DNA of 8,749 nucleotides from JANNRR01 sp043736155. GTDB lineage: Bacteria; Pseudomonadota; Alphaproteobacteria; Rhodobacterales; Rhodobacteraceae. Each line of letters opens with the position of its first letter. Positions within the stretch are counted from its first letter, which is position 1. The notes beneath the pieces were generated by a model, which was not told where the DNA came from, made no database searches, and saw only the letters and a list, made by a program, of their open reading frames with translations. This document shows positions 1 to 7,159 of this stretch, one piece after another. The stretch covers positions 1 through 8,749 of the forward strand of contig JAYTDA010000009.1 in NCBI GenBank assembly GCA_043736155.1. Reading direction: 5' to 3'. Position numbers and translations under genes: made by a program.

Positions 1-114
1 GCGGCCGGACTTGAGGTGAACATCGATGCCGCAGCGGCAGGCACACATGTAGCAGGTGGTTTTCCGAACCTCGTCGGAAACCGGGGGCGAGAGGTTCAGC
101 TTTGGTTGCGACAT
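1..114 (-). CDS. Molybdopterin oxidoreductase, N-terminal fragment; candidate sulfite dehydrogenase subunit SoeA
   Basis: Thirty-eight codons are visible, from ATG at 114-112 to the window edge, and the frame stays open. Residues 18-29 read KTTCYMCACRCG. This cysteine cluster (C21, C24, C26, C28) is typical of the N-terminal Fe-S/Mo-bisPGD domain of DMSO-reductase-family enzymes. The family assignment is fairly safe; the substrate is not visible. The gene lies 121 bases downstream of ackA on the same strand as xsc and a sulfite-exporter-like gene. Xsc releases sulfite, and SoeABC is a known cytoplasm-facing membrane-bound sulfite dehydrogenase that includes such a subunit, so SoeA is my best inference. 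A formate-dehydrogenase-like or other molybdoenzyme cannot be excluded. The Shine-Dalgarno is weak (GGA six bases before ATG) and falls in the arm of an inverted repeat. Confidence 0.7.
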   Translation of the reverse strand, partial: MSQPKLNLSPPVSDEVRKTTCYMCACRCGIDVHLKSGR

Positions 115-118
115 GCCT

Positions 119-146
119 GTTCCGTCATTCCCGGTCTTGACGGAAC
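119..146. promoter_or_regulatory. Perfect 9-bp inverted repeat just upstream of the molybdoenzyme start
   Basis: The arms GTTCCGTCA (119-127) and TGACGGAAC (138-146) are perfectly complementary around a 10-base loop. On the minus strand the second arm ends four bases before the ATG and contains the only recognisable Shine-Dalgarno-like bases (GGA). It could be an RNA hairpin that hides the ribosome site, or an operator for a dimeric regulator. No T-run follows on the minus strand, so it does not look like a terminator for ackA. The rest of the 121-base gap shows only a minor GGAC-N3-GTCC palindrome at 205-215 and no convincing promoter. Confidence 0.5.
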
Positions 147-235
147 AATGGCGCGCTGAACGCCGATGGTTCGGTCTTATTTTCCGTACTGGGCAGGAAT
201 TTCGGGACGTTGTCCAGATGGAAAGTGGAGGGCGG

Positions 236-1312
236 TCACGGTTGAACCAGCGCCAGTGCATCCCTGGCAATCTGCCGCTCCTCCGCCGCAGGCACCACAT
301 GGGCGGGGGCAAGGGTAAAGGCCAGCCCCGCCATGATCCGCTGTCGCACCGAACCCGCATGTTCGCCGATGCCGCCGGTAAAGGCCACGGCGTCCACTCC
401 CCCCATCGCGGCGATCAGCCCGCCACCATGGCGGATCGCCCAGTGGATGAAATGCGCCACCGCAAACCGCGCCGGTTCATCGGAACGCGCCAACAACTCC
501 TGCATGTCACTGCTGCCGCCAGACAGCCCGGCCAGACCGGCGCGGTGATTGAGCAGAATGCGGGTCTGTTCCAGCCCGATCCGCTCCACCAATGTCAGCA
601 CGGCCTGGGGGTCGATGCTGCCGGGGCGGGTGCCCATGGTCAGGCCATCCAGCGGCGAATAGCCCATGCTGGTGGCGATGGAGCGCCCCTGCAGGATCGC
701 ACAGGCCGATGCGCCATTGCCAAGGTGATAGGCCAGCAGGCGCTGCGGCAGCGGCTTTCCGGTCTGGCGCGGCAAGGCTTCGCACAGGCTGGCATAGCTG
801 ATGCCGTGAAAGCCGTAGCGGCGCAGGCCTTGGGTGGCGGGTTCATCGGGCAGGGCAAAGCGGGTCGCCTCGGCGGGGTTGCTGGCGTGAAAGGCGGTGT
901 CGAAGCTGGCGGTTTGAGGCAGGGCGGGGGCAAGTGCGGCAAGGGCACGGATGGCGGCAAGGTTGTGCGGGTTGTGCAGCGGGGCAAGGGGGGCGCAAGC
1001 CTCGATGGCGGCGATGGTCGCAGGGGTCAGGCGGCAGGGCGCGATCAGATCGGGGCCGCCATGCACCACCCGGTGGCCCGCAACGGCAAAGCCATCCGGC
1101 GAAAATCCCTGTGCCGACAAAGCCTTCAGCAAAGCCGACAGGGCCTGCTGATGGTTGGCGGCGGAAATGGCAGCGCTTTGCCCCGCCACTGTCAACTGCG
1201 TCTCTGGCCCGATTCTGCTGGCAGATGCTGTCAAGAGCGGCTCTGATCCGGCTGAAAACACCGCCAGCTTGATCGACGACGAACCGGCATTGACCACCAG
1301 AACCGACCGCAT
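236..1312 (-). CDS. ackA: Acetate kinase, short form
   Basis: The protein (358 residues) phosphorylates ADP with acetyl phosphate to give acetate and ATP in the cytoplasm. Motifs in order: phosphate-binding NAGSSSIK (8-15), GHRVVHGG (79-86), PLHNP (111-115), FDTAFH (137-142) with the catalytic-site aspartate D138, RRYGFHG (164-170), HLGNGAS (196-202), MGTRPG (226-231), adenosine-binding GGIGEH (313-318) and EERQIARD (344-351), where the metal-binding glutamate lies. All expected active-site positions seem present, so the enzyme should be active although shorter than the usual ~400 residues. The start ATG overlaps the stop of the exporter gene by one base (TGATG), which suggests translational coupling. 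The open frame extends upstream into the exporter gene, but that part is noncoding. Next to xsc, the kinase would take acetyl phosphate made by Xsc, a role often filled by phosphotransacetylase. Propionate kinase activity is possible. Confidence 0.93.
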   Translation of the reverse strand: MRSVLVVNAGSSSIKLAVFSAGSEPLLTASASRIGPETQLTVAGQSAAISAANHQQALSALLKALSAQGFSPDGFAVAGHRVVHGGPDLIAPCRLTPATIAAIEACAPLAPLHNPHNLAAIRALAALAPALPQTASFDTAFHASNPAEATRFALPDEPATQGLRRYGFHGISYASLCEALPRQTGKPLPQRLLAYHLGNGASACAILQGRSIATSMGYSPLDGLTMGTRPGSIDPQAVLTLVERIGLEQTRILLNHRAGLAGLSGGSSDMQELLARSDEPARFAVAHFIHWAIRHGGGLIAAMGGVDAVAFTGGIGEHAGSVRQRIMAGLAFTLAPAHVVPAAEERQIARDALALVQP

Positions 1313-2067
1313 CACAGCACCGATTTCACAAGACCCAGCACTGCCAGGAACGCCAGCAGCAGAATGGCAAAGCGGCGGAAATCCTTTGGGTCGGTGTGCA
1401 GAAAGTGCCGCCCGCCCAGCCAGATACCGACGCCGATCACCGGCAACGACAGACCTGCGGCCACCAGAGTATCGCCGCTGACCATGCCGTTCCACCACAT
1501 CAGCGGCGCTGAATACAGATCGAGCAGCGGGAAATAGGCGATCAGCGTGGCGCGAAAGGTCACGGCAGACATGCCTTGCGCTGCAAAGAACGTCGCCACC
1601 GGCAACCCCCCCATCCCCGGCGCATTGGCAAGGCCCGAGGCGACCCCGGCGGCGATGTGCGCGCCATCCCCCACCGCCGCGCGAAACCGCCACCCCGCCA
1701 GCAGTACCGCGCACATCACCAGCACATAGATCGCAATCGCCGCCCGCGCCGCATCGTCGCCAATGCCGGTCAGTGCCCACAGCCCGATCGGCAAACCAAC
1801 CGCCGCGCCGATCATCAATGTCACCACCCGGCGCCAGTCAATATCGCGCCACACGCCTTTGACCTGCTGAAACGTCATCAGAAATTCGCAAAACATCACC
1901 ACTGCCACGAAGTTCAGCGGGTTGGTCACCAGTGCCGACCCCGCCACCACCAGCGCCGAAAAGCCAAACCCGGAATAGCCGCGTACAAAGGCCGCGACCA
2001 GAAACACCAGTGCCATATAGGCGATGCCCCAGCCGGACAGATCGAACGGCGTCAGATCAAGGCTCAC
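1312..2067 (-). CDS. tauE: TauE/SafE-family (DUF81) permease, probable sulfite or sulfonate-product exporter
   Basis: The 251-residue, strongly hydrophobic protein has about eight membrane segments by eye (roughly 13-29, 32-48, 52-68, 80-100, 107-126, 136-163, 172-192, 199-220, with a C-terminal one at 232-250). It shows the internal repeat typical of this family: a glycine-rich RGYSGFGFSALVVAG near residue 29 and GLANAPGMGGLPVATFF near residue 145. Family members linked to C2-sulfonate degradation export sulfite, which Xsc releases; the exact substrate here is inferred from context. Translation starts at GTG (2067-2065), and the GTGA sequence holds both this start and the xsc stop, a four-base overlap expected to couple translation. 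A weak AGGCG lies a few bases upstream inside xsc. The symbol is used in the family sense, since DUF81 proteins are functionally diverse. Confidence 0.85.
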   Translation of the reverse strand: MSLDLTPFDLSGWGIAYMALVFLVAAFVRGYSGFGFSALVVAGSALVTNPLNFVAVVMFCEFLMTFQQVKGVWRDIDWRRVVTLMIGAAVGLPIGLWALTGIGDDAARAAIAIYVLVMCAVLLAGWRFRAAVGDGAHIAAGVASGLANAPGMGGLPVATFFAAQGMSAVTFRATLIAYFPLLDLYSAPLMWWNGMVSGDTLVAAGLSLPVIGVGIWLGGRHFLHTDPKDFRRFAILLLAFLAVLGLVKSVL

Positions 2068-3830
2068 GCCCGCGCCTGTGGCCGGAAATCAGCGGGGTCG
2101 ATTCCCGCCACCGCCACCGGTGCCTTCATCGCATCGCGGCGGAACGGCTCGCCCAGTTCCTGATTGAGCAGCACCTCCAGAAACGTGGTCTTGCCCGCCG
2201 CCTGCGCCTTGATCGCTGCGGCCAGCGCCTCGGTCAGGCCCTGCATGGTGGCGACCTGTTTGCCCACCAGCCCGCAGGCCTGCGCAATCGCGGCATAGCT
2301 GACCTGTTCATCCAGTTCGGTGCCGACGAAATTGTCGGAATACCACAGCGTCGTATTCCGCTTTTCCGCGCCCCACTGGTAGTTGCGGAAAATCACCATG
2401 GTGATGGCGGGCCAGTCCTTGCGGCCCACCGACACCATGTCATTCATCGAAATGCCAAAGGCACCGTCGCCGGCAAAGCCCACCACCGGCATATCGGGGT
2501 TGGCAATCTTGGCCCCGATGATTGACGGAAAGCCGTAGCCACAGGGGCCGAACAACCCGGGGGCCAGGTATTTGCGCCCGGCCTCGAAGGTCGGATAGGC
2601 ATTGCCGATGGCGCAGTTGTTGCCGATATCCGATGAGATGATCGCATCAACCGGCAGCGCCTGGGTAATCGCGCGCCAGGCCATCCGGGGCGACATGTGA
2701 TCGGGCTGGCGGTTGCGGGCGCGTTGGTTCCAGGTGGTGCCGGGATCGTCCTCTTCATGGTCCATCGAGGTCAGCTCCTGCGCCCAGGCCGACTTGCTTT
2801 GGGCAATCAGGGCTTGCCGGTCAGCATGCGGGGCCGCATCGGGCAGTGCCGCCAACAGGCTCTGTGCCACCGATTTCGCATCGCCGACAATCCCCACCGC
2901 CACCGGTCTGGTCAGCCCGATCCGGTCGGGGTTGATATCAACCTGAATCAGCTGTGCCGCCTTGGGCCAATAGTCCATCCCATAACCCGGCAAGGTGGAA
3001 AACGGGTTCAGCCTTGTGCCCAGCGCCAACACCACATCGGCCTGTGCAATCAGCGCCATCGCCGCTTTTGAGCCGTTATAGCCTAACGGACCAACCGACA
3101 GCGGATGCGATCCGGGAAAGGCGTCATTGTGCTGATAGTTGCAGCATACCGGCGCGGTCAGCCGTTCGGCCAGTGCTGCCGAGGCGGTAATTGCACCGGA
3201 AAGCACCACTCCGGCCCCATTCAGGATCACCGGGAACTTTGCCCCCGCCAGCAGCTTCGCCGCTGCTGCAATCGCTTCGGCCCCTCCGGTCGGCCGCTCG
3301 AACTCCACCACCGCAGGCAAGGCAATGTCGATCACCTGGGTCCAGTAGTCGCGCGGCACGTTGATCTGACAGGGCGCGGACAGACGGCGGGCCTTGGTGA
3401 TCACCCGGTTCAGCACTTCGGCAATCCGCGACGGGTCGCGCACCTCTTCCTGATAGCCGACCATATCGGCAAACGCCGCCATCTGCGCCACTTCCTGAAA
3501 ACCGCCCATGCCGATGGTCTTGTTGGCGGCTTGCGGGGTGACCAGCAGCATCGGCGTGTGGTTCCAATAGGCGGTTTTCACCGCGGTGATGAAATTGGTG
3601 ATGCCGGGACCGTTTTGCGCAATGATCATCGCCATCTTGCCGGAACTGCGGGTGTAACCATCGGCCATGTAACCGCCGTTGCATTCATGCGCCACATCCC
3701 AGAACCTGATCCCTGCCTTGGGGAACAGGTCGGAAATTGGCATGAAGGCGGAACCGATGATGCCGAAAGCATGTTCAATGCCATGCATCTGCAGCACTTT
3801 GACAAAGGCTTCTTCGGTGGTCATTTTCAT
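2064..3830 (-). CDS. xsc: Sulfoacetaldehyde acetyltransferase (ThDP-dependent)
   Basis: The 588-residue protein has full family length. Xsc cleaves sulfoacetaldehyde with phosphate to acetyl phosphate and sulfite, the desulfonation step in taurine, isethionate and related C2-sulfonate breakdown. The N-terminal ThDP pyrimidine domain has the activating glutamate E49 in AHECNGGYMADGYTR. A central domain spans about 185-350. The C-terminal pyrophosphate domain carries GDGAFGISMNDM (454-465) and closes the ThDP/metal motif at N483 in FRNYQWGAEKRN. These motifs and the overall sequence fit Xsc rather than acetolactate synthase. The first ATG is preferred because AGGAG lies nine bases upstream; the ATG two codons later would be too far. 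It is first in the operon xsc-tauE-ackA. No taurine aminotransferase, taurine transporter or tauR regulator is in the window, so sulfoacetaldehyde must come from genes elsewhere. Confidence 0.95.
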   Translation of the reverse strand: MKMTTEEAFVKVLQMHGIEHAFGIIGSAFMPISDLFPKAGIRFWDVAHECNGGYMADGYTRSSGKMAMIIAQNGPGITNFITAVKTAYWNHTPMLLVTPQAANKTIGMGGFQEVAQMAAFADMVGYQEEVRDPSRIAEVLNRVITKARRLSAPCQINVPRDYWTQVIDIALPAVVEFERPTGGAEAIAAAAKLLAGAKFPVILNGAGVVLSGAITASAALAERLTAPVCCNYQHNDAFPGSHPLSVGPLGYNGSKAAMALIAQADVVLALGTRLNPFSTLPGYGMDYWPKAAQLIQVDINPDRIGLTRPVAVGIVGDAKSVAQSLLAALPDAAPHADRQALIAQSKSAWAQELTSMDHEEDDPGTTWNQRARNRQPDHMSPRMAWRAITQALPVDAIISSDIGNNCAIGNAYPTFEAGRKYLAPGLFGPCGYGFPSIIGAKIANPDMPVVGFAGDGAFGISMNDMVSVGRKDWPAITMVIFRNYQWGAEKRNTTLWYSDNFVGTELDEQVSYAAIAQACGLVGKQVATMQGLTEALAAAIKAQAAGKTTFLEVLLNQELGEPFRRDAMKAPVAVAGIDPADFRPQARA

Positions 3831-3839
3831 GGCGGGGGG

Positions 3840-3844
3840 CTCCT
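3840..3844 (-). promoter_or_regulatory. Shine-Dalgarno of xsc (AGGAG)
   Basis: AGGAG on the minus strand, nine bases before the ATG at 3830-3828. It decides between the two nearby in-frame ATGs. Confidence 0.7.
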
Positions 3845-3992
3845 GTCGCGAATAGGCGGCAAACTATGGCCTTTGGGGCACCGGCAATAGGGCCAGAAAT
3901 CAGCGCTGGTTAGCACCAGTTGCCACCACACGTGCCCGTTTGGCCAGCGGAACCTTGCCCATCAGCGGCAGTTTTCTGCGCAAGACCCAAGA

Positions 3993-4016
3993 CAAACCGG
4001 ATTCTCCGGCGGTTTG
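3993..4016. promoter_or_regulatory. Inverted repeat CAAACCG-N10-CGGTTTG, candidate operator
   Basis: Perfect 7-base arms (3993-3999 and 4010-4016) around a 10-base spacer, about 57 bases before the dehydrogenase start and 163 bases before xsc. The size and position fit a dimeric regulator's site between divergent genes. There is no T-run, so a terminator is unlikely. The regulator is unknown and chance occurrence is possible. Confidence 0.25.
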
Positions 4017-4072
4017 GCAAGGGGATGGGCTATGCTGGCACCGGCATTCCCGCAGGGTGGAGATTGACGAAA

Positions 4073-5905
4073 ATGGCATTTCTGAATGGAACGATCCGCA
4101 CTGATCTGTTGACTGGAACGGCAATGGCCGACACCGGCAATGGCCTGTCTGCGGCGGATACCCTGCTGGGCCGCGATGGCAATGACACGCTGAGCGGGGG
4201 TGAAGGCGCTGACAGGCTGACAGGGGGCAACGGTGACGATGTGCTGTTCGGATTTGGGGCCAGCGATCAGGTGGCGGGGTCAGGCGATATCACCGCCACC
4301 CGCGTCGGCAGCGGCTTTTCCGAAAGCGTCTTTGTCACCTCGGCCCCCGGTGACCCGGATCGGCTCTATGTCGTGGAAAAGGGCGGTACCATCAAACTGC
4401 TGGACCTGGCAACCGGTGCCACCAATGCGGCAAGTTTCCTGACGATTCCTGCGGCGCAATTGCAGACCGGCGGGGAACAAGGTCTGTTGGGGCTGGCGTT
4501 TGACCCCAACTATGCCACCAGCGGCAAATTCTATGTCTTTGTCGTCAATGCCGCTGGCAATCTGGAAGTGCGGCAGTATTCCCGTTCCACCGCCAACCCC
4601 GATCTGGCCGATGGAGCCAGTGGCAATGTCATTCTGACCATCCCGCATCCGACCAACGGCAACCACAACGGTGGCTGGATCGGCTTTGGCCCCGATGGCT
4701 ATCTGTATATTTCGACCGGTGATGGCGGAACAAGCGGTGACCCGGCGAACAATGCCCAAAACCTGAATGTGTTGCTGGGCAAGATGCTGCGGATCGACGT
4801 TTCCACCGATGCCTTTCCCGCTGATCCGGCGCGCGACTATGCAATTCCCACCGACAACCCGTTTGCCGCCAGTGCGGGGGCGGATGAAATATGGGCCTAT
4901 GGATTGCGCAATCCCTGGCGCCCCTCTTTCGACCGGTTGACCGGTGATCTTTACATCGCCGATGTCGGTCAGGGCGAATGGGAAGAGCTGAACTATCAAC
5001 CGGCAGGCTTGGGCGGGGTGAACTATGGCTGGGTGGTGAAAGAGGGCACCCATGTGTTCGACCCAACCCGCCCCGGCAACCCTGCGCCAACCTCGCCGGG
5101 CCTGACCGACCCGCTGGTGGAATATCCCCATGCCGCCGATGGCACCGGCGGCTTTTCGGTCACCGGCGGCTATGTCTATCGCGGCCAGTCGCCGGGACTG
5201 CAGGGGGTTTATCTGTATGCTGATTTCGTGACGGATCAGGTCTGGAGCTTTCGTGTGGTGGATGGGGCAGCCGTCGATACCGCCAACCGCACCGGTCAGA
5301 TCGTGGCGGTGGGTGGGTCGGTGGATCAGATCGCATCCTTTGGCGAAGACGGCCATGGCAATCTGTACATCGTCGGGCTGGATGGCGAGATTTTCCTTTT
5401 GACGCCACAGATCGCTGCAGGCGACGGGGCCGACCGGATTGACGGCGGTTCCGGCAATGACCGGCTCGCCGGGGGTGTCGGCAATGACACGCTGCTGGGG
5501 GGGGCCGATAATGACACGCTGTCGGGTGGCGCGCAGAATGACCTGATGCTGGGTGGTCTGGGCCGGGATATCCTGACCGGCGATGCCGGGGCTGATCTGT
5601 TCGATTTCAACAGCAGTACCGAGTCGGGCCTTGGCCCTTTGCGCGATGTGGTCCGGGATTTCACCGCAGGCGAAGACCGGCTGGACCTGTCGCAGATCGA
5701 CGCACAGGCGACACTGGGCGGCAACCAGACCTTTGCCTTCATCGGCACCAACCGCTTTAACGCGGAAGGCCAGATCAGGGTGGTGCAGGTAGGGTCATCA
5801 ACCATTTTGCAGATCAACACTGCCGGAACAAATGCTGCCGAAATGCAGGTGGTGCTGCAGAATGTGGTGGCAACCGACCTTGGGTTGCTGGATTTCATCC
5901 TGTAG
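4073..5905 (+). CDS. RTX-flanked PQQ-type sugar (glucose/sorbosone) dehydrogenase, probable type I-secreted protein
   Basis: The 610-residue protein has three parts. Residues 33-59 are three nonapeptides of the GGxGxDxLx type. Residues about 78-445 form a beta-propeller of the soluble PQQ-dependent aldose dehydrogenase family: GGEQGLLGLAFDPNY (133-147), NHNGGWIGFGPDG (197-209) with H198 in the position of the catalytic base, STGDGG (214-219), GLRNPWRPSFD (277-287) with the conserved arginine R279, and NYGW (317-320). Residues 458-511 contain six RTX repeats in exact nine-residue register, followed by a serralysin-like C-terminal domain ending in hydrophobic LLDFIL, as in uncleaved type I secretion signals. 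No Sec signal peptide is seen, so direct export followed by calcium-driven folding outside is inferred. The start at 4073 has GGAG 11 bases upstream. Substrate and PQQ use are predicted, and no type I exporter genes are in the window. Confidence 0.88.
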   Translation: MAFLNGTIRTDLLTGTAMADTGNGLSAADTLLGRDGNDTLSGGEGADRLTGGNGDDVLFGFGASDQVAGSGDITATRVGSGFSESVFVTSAPGDPDRLYVVEKGGTIKLLDLATGATNAASFLTIPAAQLQTGGEQGLLGLAFDPNYATSGKFYVFVVNAAGNLEVRQYSRSTANPDLADGASGNVILTIPHPTNGNHNGGWIGFGPDGYLYISTGDGGTSGDPANNAQNLNVLLGKMLRIDVSTDAFPADPARDYAIPTDNPFAASAGADEIWAYGLRNPWRPSFDRLTGDLYIADVGQGEWEELNYQPAGLGGVNYGWVVKEGTHVFDPTRPGNPAPTSPGLTDPLVEYPHAADGTGGFSVTGGYVYRGQSPGLQGVYLYADFVTDQVWSFRVVDGAAVDTANRTGQIVAVGGSVDQIASFGEDGHGNLYIVGLDGEIFLLTPQIAAGDGADRIDGGSGNDRLAGGVGNDTLLGGADNDTLSGGAQNDLMLGGLGRDILTGDAGADLFDFNSSTESGLGPLRDVVRDFTAGEDRLDLSQIDAQATLGGNQTFAFIGTNRFNAEGQIRVVQVGSSTILQINTAGTNAAEMQVVLQNVVATDLGLLDFIL

Positions 5906-5909
5906 CTAC
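5902..5909. other. Abutting convergent stop codons in a GTAGCTAC palindrome
   Basis: The plus-strand dehydrogenase gene ends with TAG at 5903-5905 and the minus-strand dinB ends with TAG read from 5908-5906. No base separates the genes, and the perfect palindrome GTAGCTAC covers both stops. No terminator fits between them, so each transcript must run into the other gene's 3' end. Confidence 0.85.
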
Positions 5910-7159
5910 CGCAACGCCCGGCCCTTGATGATCGCATCGGCGCCGAACTTCGCCCTTATCGTATCGGCGGCGCGTTCGGCCCTGGTGCGGTTGGCGGCAC
6001 CGGGGTCCAGCAGATCGGCGGTCAGGTCAGCCTGCGTGGCCGGTGCCAGATCGGAAATGCCGACGCCGATCAGCCGGAACGGGCCAGGGTCGCGCAGGGC
6101 GTCGAACAGGTCGCGGGCGGTGTGATAGATCCGGTCGGCGATCTGGGAGGGATCGGGCAGGGTGTGGCGGCGGGTCACCAGGCTGAAATTGCTGCGTTTC
6201 AGCTTCAGCGTCACCGTCCGCCCCGCCAGATCGCGCGCTTTGGCCCGGTCTGCCACCTGTTCCGCCAGCCGCCAGATGTGGCCATCCAGCAGGTCGGCAT
6301 CGCCGGTATCTTCGTTGAAAGTAGTCTCTTTCGAGATCGACTTCAGCGGCTCATGCGCCGAAACTGGCCGGTGGTCGAGGCCGCGCGCCAGATGCCACAG
6401 CCGGTCGCCCAGCTGCCCGAACCGCGCCGCCAGATCCTTGCGGTCCCAGCGCAGCAGATCGTCGAACGTCCGGATCCCCTGCGCCTCCAGCTGGGTCTGC
6501 GCGGCGGCCCCCACCCCCCAGATCAGCCGCACCGGCTTGCCGCGCAGGAAATCGGCGGTTTCCGCCACCCCAATCACCGAATAGCCGCGCGGTTTATCGA
6601 GGTCTGAGGCGATCTTGGCCAGAAATTTGTTGTGCGACAGCCCGACCGACCCGGTCAGCCCCAGATCAGTTTCCATCCGCTTGACCAGCCTTGCCAGCAG
6701 GACGGCAGGCGGGGCACCGTGGAGTTTTTGGGTGCCGGTCAGATCGAGAAACGCTTCATCGAGGCTGAGGGGTTCGATGGCGGGGGTCAGCGCCTCCATC
6801 ATCGCGCGAATGGCCCGCGAGGCCTCGACATAGGCCTCCATCCTCGGCCTGACGACCACCGCCTCGGGGCACAGCTTGAGCGCCTGAAACATCGGCATCG
6901 CCGAGCGGACCCCCTTGATGCGCGCAATATAGCAGCAGGTGGAGACTACGCCGCGGGTGCCGCCGCCGACGATGACGGCCTGATCGCGCAGCGCCGGGTT
7001 GTCGCGTTTCTCGACCGAGGCATAGAAGGCGTCGCAGTCCATGTGGGCGATGGCGAGGGTTTCAAGCTCGGGGTGGGCAAGGAGGCGCGGGCTGCGGCAG
7101 GCGGGGCATCTGGTGCCGCCTGGGAAAAGGGTGAGGCAGTCGCGGCAAAGGGTGGGCAT
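5906..7159 (-). CDS. dinB: DNA polymerase IV (Y-family) with N-terminal zinc ribbon
   Basis: The 417-residue protein is a low-fidelity translesion polymerase acting on damaged or mispaired templates. Residues 5-21 hold CRDC...CPAC, a probable zinc ribbon. The palm has the first catalytic aspartate in AHMDCDAFYASVEKRDNP (D41, D43), with Y46 at the steric-gate position, and the catalytic pair D134-E135 in PLSLDEAFLDLTG. Thumb features SVGLSHNKFLAKIASDLDKP (171-190) and WGVG (214-217) follow, then a little-finger domain (about 270-370) and a ~45-residue tail. No obvious QLxLF clamp-binding motif is seen. The start at 7159 is chosen because homologues, as I recall, begin near the zinc ribbon. The in-frame ATG at 7201 would add 14 low-complexity residues, and neither start has a Shine-Dalgarno. 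I saw no alphaproteobacterial LexA box (GTTC-N7-GTTC or GAAC-N7-GAAC) upstream. Confidence 0.93.
   Translation of the reverse strand: MPTLCRDCLTLFPGGTRCPACRSPRLLAHPELETLAIAHMDCDAFYASVEKRDNPALRDQAVIVGGGTRGVVSTCCYIARIKGVRSAMPMFQALKLCPEAVVVRPRMEAYVEASRAIRAMMEALTPAIEPLSLDEAFLDLTGTQKLHGAPPAVLLARLVKRMETDLGLTGSVGLSHNKFLAKIASDLDKPRGYSVIGVAETADFLRGKPVRLIWGVGAAAQTQLEAQGIRTFDDLLRWDRKDLAARFGQLGDRLWHLARGLDHRPVSAHEPLKSISKETTFNEDTGDADLLDGHIWRLAEQVADRAKARDLAGRTVTLKLKRSNFSLVTRRHTLPDPSQIADRIYHTARDLFDALRDPGPFRLIGVGISDLAPATQADLTADLLDPGAANRTRAERAADTIRAKFGADAIIKGRALR

Larger units (their letters stand above)
3831..4072. other. Divergent intergenic region between xsc and the RTX dehydrogenase gene
   Basis: This 242-base spacer must hold the promoters of both divergent genes, but no convincing -35/-10 pair was found on either strand. 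It has two small inverted repeats: CTGGT-TAGC-ACCAG at 3906-3919, next to the palindrome CAGCGCTG at 3901-3908, and CAAACCG-N10-CGGTTTG at 3993-4016. Either could bind a regulator. A plus-strand open frame starts at 3920 and runs into the dehydrogenase gene, but its first 51 codons do not resemble the protein family and lack a good ribosome site. Confidence 0.5.

Noticed and set aside
56..1246. Long plus-strand open frame of 396 codons
   Set aside because: Antisense to ackA and the molybdoenzyme start. Its protein is low-complexity Gly/Arg/Gln-rich, as expected from the complement of GC-rich codons.
1313..1780. Upstream extension of the ackA frame to 1780
   Set aside because: This part lies out of frame within the exporter gene and has no kinase similarity. 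The NAGSSS motif begins at the ATG at 1312.
3920..4072. In-frame upstream start for the RTX dehydrogenase
   Set aside because: The extra 51 residues are Pro/Arg-rich noise without signal-peptide character. The ATG at 4073 has GGAG upstream and begins a typical RTX-protein N-terminus.
4280..5356. Minus-strand open frame of 358 codons
   Set aside because: Antisense to the dehydrogenase gene, whose domain motifs and RTX register are unmistakable.
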